Assembly: GCA_026168455.1 (NCBI GenBank)
Contig: CM047429.1
Coordinates: 31,332,138-31,396,137 of the forward strand
Origin: Theocolax elegans
Lineage: Eukaryota; Arthropoda; Insecta; Hymenoptera; Cerocephalidae
Reading direction: 5' to 3'
DNA length: 64,000 bases
Shown here: positions 56,001 to 64,000 of the stretch, piece by piece
How the letters are laid out: the number at the start of each line of letters is the position of its first letter
How positions within the stretch are numbered: position 1 is the first letter of the stretch
Translations under genes and position numbers: made by a program
Notes under the pieces: model-generated
Database searches by the model: none
Seen by the model: only the letters and a program-made list of their open reading frames with translations
Told to the model about the DNA's origin: nothing

Positions 56001-58165
56001 CTCTAGATACAGATGAATGATATAATATAAAAATTTTGAAAAGCAGCTCTATTCCGACGAGGAAGACATGGGGTATATATGGCCTACCAATAGCAAACTT
56101 TAGTAAGTGCCACATATTAACAGGTAGCACCCTAACGCACTTATGTCTTAAATTAAATTAATAGAACTAATGTCTTAAACGTGAAAACGTCAGAATATTG
56201 CCATATAAAGCATTTTGTGATCCAATGCCATATAATTTTAAAATTTGAATTTTTTCAACTATTGGATAATTCGTGAATCTATTGCTTCTAAATATTATTT
56301 ATATTATATTATTGCTAAAAATTCAAATTCCTTATTGTTGTTATAATATTTTTTTTGGGCTGAAATATTTTTTTCTGTTTGTAATTTTCTTTTTTCATCG
56401 TTTTTTCTTTATAATTCTCTTTTGTTGTTAATAATAATTGTTCGTTATTATTCAGTACTGCTGTATTCGTGTTGTTATTTTGTATAACAAATGTTAATTT
56501 CTGTTTAGTTATATCTTTATTTATTTTATTATTATCTTCTATGGAAATTATATCATTTTGGTTTTCTTTCGAATTAGTTAAAGCATTTTCTTCAATTGCA
56601 GTATGGTACTGTTTTGTGTATTGTAATTTTATATTACTAATATTTGCTCCCTCTCTAATTTGCTGCATTGATTTTTTTATTGTTTATATTTTTTTTTAGG
56701 TTGCGATACTTTTATTTTTTTACTTTTCTTTCTTGTAAGATTTTACAGCCAAATACTCAGTATCACTCACACAGCACAGAATGTTTTTAAGGTTTCTAAG
56801 GAACGTTTGAAAACTTTAAAATGTTTTTAACATCATCCATTTCCCACCACCAGATGCAGACGACTATCTCTCCACACTAGTTGGAGAGATCGTCGTTTCT
56901 TTTCTATATATATAGCCGCAGAACATCTTGCTGGCGTTGCGGTTCATCTTGCGATAGGCGTCTAAGGTAAGATCGCCAGTTCCTTACTGAGGAGTCCAAG
57001 CTGGAGATCGAGGATAAAACGCCTTTAATATTTTTAAAAGGCCGTACTCTGGGAAATTCCACCAACCACAGTGGACTAAGAGTACAATAGGCCCACTTTA
57101 TTCTAAAGTAAAGTATTTCGTTCGGTGAGACCAAATTATATACACATAGATATTTACGAACGATAAATTCATTTTGTTTCATTTCAAGAAATGTTTTAAG
57201 AATGTTATAAATATCTTTTGTGCCAGCTTCAGGTGTATAACATACATCTAATTTATGCTTTCAAAAGTGTTCCTGAGATGTTTTTCAGAAACTGTCTGAA
57301 AAATATCGTATGAATATTAATTTAAACTTTTTGAAAATATTTATTCGCACACTTTTTGGATGCCTATAAACATTCGTAAAAAACCTATTTAATACGTTTT
57401 TTGTAATATTTTAAAGAATGTTTTAAGGTTGTTATAAATACGTTTTGTTTATGGTTACCTACTTCTTAGAAACTTTTTTAAAAATATTATATATAAGTAT
57501 TTATATAAAGCTGTTTATAACATACATCTTAAAAGATTGCTAAATATTTGTTTAAAAGGTTTGCTTAAAATAATTGATTATTTTATTAATTAACTAAATT
57601 ATTATTAGTATTTAATAAAGTACAATATACAACAATATAAAATAAAGCTAAATTTGACTAGTGAGTAGTACATAAACCATTTTAAAACTTTATTTTAAGT
57701 TTATATAAACTCTATACAAATTACAATGTTGTTTGAATGTTTGACAAACTTGATAAATGATAAAAATTACCATTTTTATAGGAAAGCGTAACAGAACTAT
57801 AGTATATATTAATAGATATTTAGTTAATTTTACTATAAAAAATAGTAATTTTTTCATTTATCAACTCTGTCTCTCAATTAACAAACAACATTGCAATTTT
57901 TACTCGAACTTTTTTCTCCGTATTTAATTGTATGTGAACCTATAAAAACGGTATGAATCATTTTTTAATAAAGTTCGTTAATTATGTTTATTTTCTTTTC
58001 ACAATGTACACATAATAATGAGTAAAAATTAACAAATAATTAAATTACATGTATTTGTATAAGGTTAAGCTATTTATTCATTGATATGCATGCCAATTCG
58101 GTAGTAGTTTTACATTTTTTACATTTTAAAAAATTATATTATGTTGTAAGCAACAGAAAGTATAG
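56001..58165. other. AT-rich stretch with short repeats, no gene supported
   Basis: Recurring ATGTTTTAAG/ATGTTATAAATA words occur at 56780-56830, 57185-57215 and 57415-57450. A 92-codon minus-strand frame at 56904-57182 (less AT-rich, unlike its surroundings) has no recognisable motif. Confidence 0.35.
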
Positions 58166-58517
58166 TTCTATTAAGGGGATGTAATCCCCAAATTACAGAA
58201 ACCTACTTAAAAATTCCCAAAAAAACTAGTAGCACTAAATATCTGAAAAAAATCACACATACTGTTAAAAGCAAACGTTACAGAACGATTTTTTCAAAAT
58301 AATTTAAAATGAATTATATAGAACTAACCATTTTTTGATCGGTAATATATGGCTATAAAACAATGGTCCTCGGCTGCTCAAACATCTCGTTCATTCATCC
58401 TAAAAAAATTCGAAAAAATTCATAGACTATCTTCAATGCAAATACAAGACCGTTACGTAACGTTTTTTTCGATGAAGCACACTGTTTGTTTAAGAAAAAA
58501 TAAATAGTGTTACTAAA

Positions 58518-59380
58518 AATATAATTTTTCTCGCCCAGGCAAAAGTTTTTAAATTAATATAGAAATTTTGTCGGTCTTGCTGAGCTAACGTCTAACGACT
58601 CTAAGAAGTCCAAGTTGCTCACACATAAACTAAAAGGAGAAAGAAGAAGCAAATAAAATACTAAGTTGTAAAATTGAAAATATTTTAAATAAGGAAGAAA
58701 GAAAGAAATTTTAAGTCTATGTGTTTCGTCTTGGGGCCGTCCGCCAGAACTCATCAGTGGGGCGCAGACAGTCCCTATCCCAGACACACAAGACGATATT
58801 ATGGAATCAAAATAATGATAAATTTAAATTTCGGTATCGTAAGAACGAATGAACGGAGCCTATATAAGTCCACATAAGGTGGGAAATCTGATTGTGGATG
58901 GAATAGCGCCCCCTAACATCAGAGTGTGTACTATGGACACAATTTTAAACCAAAGTCCTATTATTATTAAAAATATAATTTTTCTCGCCCAGCCAAAAGT
59001 TTTTAAAATTATATAGAAATTTTGTCGATCTTGCTGAGCTAACGTCTAACGACTCTAAGAACTCCAAGTTGCTCGCTCGAAAACTCTGATGTTAGGGGGC
59101 GCTATTCCATCCACAATCACATTTTCCACCTTATGTGTACTTATATAGGCTCCGTTCATTCGTTCTTACAATACCAAAATTTAAGTTTATCATTATTTTG
59201 ATTCCATAATATTGTCTTGGGTCTGGGGCAGGGACTGTCTGCGCCTCACTGATGAGTTCTGGCGGACGGTCCCAAGACGAAACACATAGACTTAAAATTT
59301 CTGTCTTTCTTATTTAAAATTTTTTCAATTTTATAACTTAGTATTTTATTTGCTTCTTCTTTCTCCTTTTGGTTTATATC
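58518..59380. repeat. Complex direct plus inverted repeat with hammerhead-like cores
   Basis: The arms 58630-58927 and 59088-59378 are inverted complements of about 290 bp. About 100 bp at 58518-58617 also recur directly at 58967-59070 (CTTGCTGAGCTAACGTCTAA). Partial inverted and direct copies of one unit recall the Penelope arrangement at 23.7-28.4 kb. Confidence 0.75.
59240..59295 (+). ncRNA. Hammerhead-like core (inverted twin at about 58725-58770)
   Basis: CACTGATGAGTTCTGG...CCAAGACGAAACAC has CTGATGA, an imperfect stem II (GTTCTGG/CCAAGAC) and GAAAC. The complement stands at 58725-58770 in the opposite arm. The GTC triplet is not evident. Confidence 0.45.
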
Positions 59381-59600
59381 TGGCGGCTTGTGGCCTTCAT
59401 AATGTTGTCCTCGGGATTGATTGTGATTTTCGAATTATCAGAATTAGTATATAAGTCTCACTAGTGTATAGGACTCCCTTCGGGGAGGTCCTCGTTTTCT
59501 TTTCAACATGTAAAGTGGAGGGTTGTGTGAAGGTGTGCGATATTGATGGAGAATTGTGTTCAAACCAATATGCAAACTTAACATCTCTGCGCCTTTTTTA

Positions 59601-59646
59601 TTGCCTTGAAAAGGGACGGTTAAAAAAACGTCCGAAACGTCGGCAC
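59601..59646 (+). ncRNA. Degenerate hammerhead motif
   Basis: GCC, TTGAAAAG (in place of CTGATGAG), stem II GGACG/CGTCC, GAAAC, GTC and GGC stand in the right order and spacing. Stem I (GCC/GGC) and stem II are intact while the catalytic core is changed, so it is likely an inactive relic. Confidence 0.5.
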
Positions 59647-59699
59647 AAAATAAAAAACTGAGTTCGTGGAGATCAATCGAAGTTTTATTATTTTTTACA

Positions 59700-60596
59700 T
59701 GAAAAATACATATGAAAAATGTATTTGAAAAATATACGTGAAATAAGCACGTGGAAAATATACAAAAATAACTACGTGTAATGAACGTAAATCTCCTTAC
59801 CTGGGTACTATTACCCTGTCAAAGTAACCACTCATTCATGTGGAAATCTCCAAATCACTAATATAAGAAATTAAAAGAATATTAGGCGTAGCTATACAGT
59901 ACATAGCAACATTTATCGATACTAATTATTTCATGAAATAACTGTGAAGAGGCGTGCTTTTTTCGTTTCACTCACAAGTTTTTTTCATAAAATTCTTACA
60001 AAACCCTAATTCCTTTACTCTAACACTTTTCCCTACTCTTTTATATCCTTTACAAATAGTTCATAAAATAAAACCTATATTTTATTTATTTAAACACCTT
60101 AGAAACCTTTGATAAGGTGAAATTTAACCGTTACCTGTCATAATCATTTTCCTTTCACTTCTATTATTTGTTCTAACTTTGGTTTAAATCAAGACTCCAT
60201 CTTAGGTCAGATTTTGATGAAAAGATGATAGTATAGAGATTCTACTGATCCAAGATGATGCATGTATGTCTGATCGTACAGGCCAAACTCAAAACTTATA
60301 TATTAGGCTCTTGACAGCTAATACCACAGTTGCAAATTAGGTAATTATTTAAATGGCAACAAATTCTAATTAGTATTAACAAACTTTTTTTTAATATGTA
60401 ATACAAAAAATCAACCCATTTAAAAAATATAAATATAAAAATATAAAGTAATTTTTTCAACTGCTATAACTTTAGTGCATATTCATTGATTCATCCAAAA
60501 TTTTTTTTTACATATTCTGGAACATATTCCCAGACTATATTTAACTTTTTCAACATTTTAAAATTATGAACTGCTTACTTGACGTGAAATCACCCG

Positions 60597-60600
<4 letters not shown>
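59700..60600. other. AT-rich stretch, no gene seen
   Basis: No feature was recognised. It is followed by a (TA)n run at 60601-60642. Confidence 0.4.

Positions 60601-60642
<42 letters not shown>
60601..60642. repeat. (TA)n microsatellite
   Basis: About 21 TA units, then TTTA repeats. Confidence 0.9.
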
Positions 60643-60647
<5 letters not shown>

Positions 60648-60698
60648 TTATTTATTTATTTATAATTTAGTAAAATTAGCTATAATTTTTGTCTAGGA

Positions 60699-63048
60699 TT
60701 CGTCTTCTACTGACTGAACTGATGACTTTAACGATAAATGGTGTACAAATGATGCTAATTCACAAAGTCGATTTTGTGATTGGAATAGCAGTGATACAAG
60801 TAGTTCTTCTGATGAAGGCGTACATTTTAAAAAATTGAAAGAGGTTATCCGCAGCGATGATTATATTAACATAAGAATTTCGTTTCAAAAATCTGATTTA
60901 TTATATGCTGCTCTGAAATATAGTGATACCTATGAATTAAATCAGTCAGGAACAGAAGATATTTTTTAATTGATCAATTGCATCTTGCAACAGAAAATAT
61001 TACCAGAATCGCGTTATTTATTTGATCAATCGTTTACTTCAAAAGAAGCAATAGAATATCATGGTATATGTTACAATTGTAAAACATATATACGACCATA
61101 TACCCACACTGATCGAAGTCTCGTCTGTGATGTTTGTGATGAAGTTACTTTATTGAAAAGTCCTGTATATCGTGATTTTTTTATAATTATAAATATTGAA
61201 AATAATGTAATTTATTTACTTCAGCAAAATATAAAGCATTTAAAAGAGGTATTTCAAGATAGGATAAGAGATATAAATATATTTGGTGATTTTACTGACG
61301 GTTTGTTATATAAACAATTTTTAAGGTCATTACCTCAGGATGAAAGGATAAATTTTGTAACAGCACATTTAATACTGATGGCACATCTGTCTTTGAAAGT
61401 TCAGGGATTGATACAATTTGATGGTTACTATGGATGCAACTGGTGTTTACATCCTGGCGAATACAATGAAACAATGCAAGGAGGTAGTATAAAATATACC
61501 TTACAAAAAAATTTACCAAGAAAAAGAACACAAAATGAAACATTACAATATAGGGAACGAAGCTTAACCTGTCGACTTCCCGTTTATGGAGTGAAAAGTC
61601 CTTCACGTTTAATACTTCCCAACAATTTTAATATTATTGATGGATTTGTACCCGATGACAATTCTTATCATATTGGATTTAAAATAGAAACATGTCATAT
61701 TCGTTGTGTGAGGAAGAAATTAATTCTATTAATAATATAATTATAAACCTACCCCAATAGACATATGATTGCAAATTGACAGCAACTTTGCAAAAAAATT
61801 TGTACCTGTTTATCCAAAATTTGCGTCAATGTAAGTCCTTATTTATTATAAATTTGCTTCAAATCATTTACATGAAAATAGTGACAGCAACTTTATATAA
61901 ATTTAAAGTCAATTGTTGCATAAAATTATTACTTTTTAAATAGCAAGTATTGCCATAAATGTGCTTTTATTTTGTTGAAATAATATTTTAAGTAAATATA
62001 ATAGAATACTTATATTATTTTTGTGCAACTAGATCGCACGTCGCATCGCCACAACTAGTAAATGTGTGAGACTCTTAAAATTGCAAAAAAAGTAACAAAA
62101 CTTGAAATACTTCACAAAAACACAGATTTTCTTGAATAAAAAATACATTGAAATTATTATTTTCATGATTGCAAAATAGCAACAAATTATCATCAAATCT
62201 TGTTGCAATATACTGCACTATGTAAGCATTTACTGATTTAATTTTGCTACCAATTTGCTGAAAAAGAATTTCTCAGATTATGATATATTTCTTAGCAAAT
62301 ATATACCAAAATTATATCAACTCGTGCAGCAGAGTTAAATAACAAATTAATCTAAATCTGCGTCCTTATTCGTTAGCAAATTTATAGCAATTATTAAATT
62401 ACACGTCACTATTATGTAATGTCTTGTTAGCAAGTTTAACACAAGCTGTTTTCAAAAAATGTGTAGCAAGTTTTAACGAAGTTTTGTCTGTGCAACTCTG
62501 TCTATTGGGGTAAAAGTTCCAAATCAATTAACTCGATTATCTCAAGGAGTACAGAGAGAAATTGGTGTAAAGCATGTGAATGGGAAAATTGGATTTTATT
62601 CTACAGCATTCCAGTAATGTTAAGCTTTCCTCATCTGTTAATTTATATTCAACATTGGTCTTTATTAGTAGAAGCATTTTATTTATTAAATCAAAAAATC
62701 ATTGATCATGCTTTCGTAGAAACTGCTCATGAACTATTAAAAAAATTTGTATTTTGTACAGAAGTATATTATACAAGAAATGCCATAACGTATAACATTC
62801 ACCAATTATTGCACTTATCGCAGAGTGTTCTTAATTGGAGATCGTTATGGGTGCATAGTGGTTATACTTATGAAAGCGGCAATGGTCGACTGTTACAAAA
62901 AATACATGCTGCAAAAGGAGTAATTCACAAAATATGCAGATTAATCAATGCAGTTCAAATCGAATGTTTATTACGTCAACATATGACTACTAAATTATAT
63001 TCACCCTGCTGCGAAAGTACAGGTGATAATCAGCTGATTTTCATTTGA
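60699..63048 (+). pseudogene. CACTA/EnSpm-like transposase, split by a MITE
   Basis: A TTTTTGTCTAG acceptor at 60688-60698 precedes a Ser/Asp-rich start. Stops at about 60714 and 60967 interrupt the N-terminus. The main frame runs to 61740 and holds Cys-rich ICYNCKTY and CDVCDE pairs, QGLIQFDGYYGCNWCLHPGE (a block typical of Tnp2-type transposases), LPVYGVKSPSRL and NIIDGFVPD. After the inserted element the frame continues (about 62513-63048) with HQLLHLSQSV, WVHSGYTYESGNGRL and a basic helix. That second half corresponds to the DUF4218-like region of these proteins. The family mobilises elements with CACTA-type ends, none of which I could locate. Confidence 0.7.
61752..62510. mobile_element. 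759-bp TA-flanked MITE
   Basis: The ends CCCCAATAGACA and TGTCTATTGGGG are flanked by TA (61750-61751, 62511-62512). The interior is rich in AGCAAATTT/TTTGCTA words and is non-coding. It interrupts the transposase frame, which resumes after it. Confidence 0.88.
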
Positions 63049-63112
63049 TTATCATGCCAAAATCACAGCTGATTTTCAGATGATTATCACCTGATTTTTA
63101 GGTGAAAATCAT
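63015..63112. repeat. Cluster of short TGATTATC/TGATTTTC repeats
   Basis: Six or so interleaved copies of TGATTATCA and CTGATTTTCA in both orientations follow the transposase end. They could be subterminal binding repeats of the element, as CACTA transposons have. Confidence 0.5.
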
Positions 63113-63341
63113 GTAACCATTGAAAAAAATAAACTTGATATATTCTATACTCTAGTAATTAAATATTTGAATAAAATTTTTATTAACATTGAACTAATCA
63201 AGTTTCTCACTTATATAATCCTATATTAAATTAAGGAGGATCCCGTTTCCGTTTCTCCGGTTCTCCGGTTTTGAGATGTGACTATTTTATTCTTAATTAG
63301 AAGATCAGCTTTATGATTCTGGAAAATTTTTTTTCACATTT

Positions 63342-63718
63342 AGACAGGATGGCAAGTAGATTTTCCAGTAGACGATGCGAATATGACCTCGAGGTCACCC
63401 TGATCACCTGGACATCGTCTCCAAGAAGCGACACTCTTTTTCTCATATTCAGACATTTTGACATGCAGGCTTTCCAGTAGATGATGTCCGGATGACCTAG
63501 AGGTTACCCTGACCACCTGGACATCGTCTCCAATAAGCGACACTCTTTTTCTCATATTCAGACATTTTGACATGCAGGCTTTCCAGTAGATGATGTCCGG
63601 ATGACCTGGAGATCACCCTGGCCACCTGGACATCGTCTCCAAGAAGCGACACTCTTTTTCTCATATTCAGACATTTTGACATGCAGGCTTTCCAGTAGAT
63701 GATGTCCGGAGGACCTAG
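63342..63718. repeat. 109-bp tandem repeat, about 3.5 units
   Basis: The word AGACA(G/T)TTTTGACATGCAGGC-like start recurs at 63342, 63451, 63560 and 63669. Units are nearly identical (GGACATCGTCTCCAA(G/T)AAGC in each). 109 is not a multiple of three, so the open frames across it are not a coding repeat. Confidence 0.92.
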
Positions 63719-64000
63719 ATGATAGCTAGATTCTTACTTTTAGTTTTAATTTGATAACTAGCCAAATTGCTCGCTTCGCTCGCAGTTAAATATTATTCTT
63801 AACATAATATTTCTTTACCATCAAATTACAATATAATGTAATATTCAAAAAATTATTTTTTAAAATTTATTTATTAATATAATTTATAGTACTAGTAATT
63901 AAATAAATATTACAATTATATAATTTGTTAGGATAAATCCGTAATAACTAATAAAAGAATGATCATTTTTACTATTTATATCAATAACAATTTTTGTTAT
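63719..64000. other. AT-rich end of window
   Basis: No feature is supported apart from a short GCTCGC direct repeat at 63769-63783. Confidence 0.4.

Noticed and set aside
63342..63718. CRISPR array or coding tandem repeat
   Set aside because: Units are contiguous without unique spacers, and a 109-bp period shifts the frame each time.
63757..63785. Second Helitron end on the minus strand (CTAG near a GC-rich motif)
   Set aside because: GCTCGCTTCGCTCGC is a direct repeat of GCTCGC, not a hairpin, so the diagnostic structure is missing.

Overview
The window looks like a transposon-dense intergenic stretch of an arthropod, most likely an insect. It is AT-rich, intron-bearing remnants carry GT..AG borders, and it holds insect-type families: piggyBac, Polinton/Maverick, Penelope-like, CR1/Jockey-like LINEs, Gypsy-sized solo LTRs, tRNA- and 5S-derived SINEs and many short inverted-repeat elements. 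No intact host gene could be recognised. The order is an inference; CpG-rich LTR cores and this mix of families would suit Hymenoptera, but nothing here proves it.

Layout. 1-9 kb: a decayed coiled-coil gene with two exons, split by a SINE; a putative solo LTR; a Helitron-type 3' end; an acidic coding remnant; diverged repeats. 9.5-14 kb: a 0.94 kb foldback element, then a broken piggyBac transposon lying in an AAGCTT-rich repeat. 14-29.9 kb: one large Polinton/Maverick, all genes on the minus strand. In transcription order these are a small two-exon gene, protein-primed DNA polymerase B, packaging ATPase, a small hydrophobic-tail protein, a polyQ protein, chromodomain integrase, penton-like minor capsid, a pVI-like short protein, a very basic protein, double-jelly-roll major capsid, an unknown protein, adenovirus-type protease and a final unknown protein. 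Nearly every long gene has a stop or frameshift, so the copy is dead. A Penelope-like element (23.7-28.4 kb) with hammerhead-ribozyme motifs sits inside polB, whose centre is missing. Two copies of a 388-bp TA-flanked MITE interrupt the last gene.

30-46 kb: foldback and MITE elements (two copies of one family at 31.2 and 45.0 kb), a 5S-rRNA-type SINE nested in a TA-flanked DNA element, a second piggyBac with both ends preserved, a TTAA-flanked MITE, a minisatellite, an LTR fragment and a tRNA-derived SINE. 46-51 kb: a decayed LINE with gag-like ORF1 and endonuclease-RT ORF2. 52-55 kb: a deleted SINE copy, then a 2.4 kb solo LTR holding a 5'-truncated LINE. 55-60 kb: inverted-repeat fragments with hammerhead-like cores. 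60.7-63 kb: a CACTA/EnSpm-like transposase split by a TA-flanked MITE. 63.3-63.7 kb: a 109-bp tandem repeat.

The Polinton genes once formed a self-replicating, capsid-coding unit: polymerase and integrase for copying and insertion, ATPase, protease and capsid proteins for packaging. The nesting order (MITEs and Penelope inside the Polinton; SINE inside a DNA element; LINE inside an LTR; MITE inside a transposase) gives a relative history of invasions.
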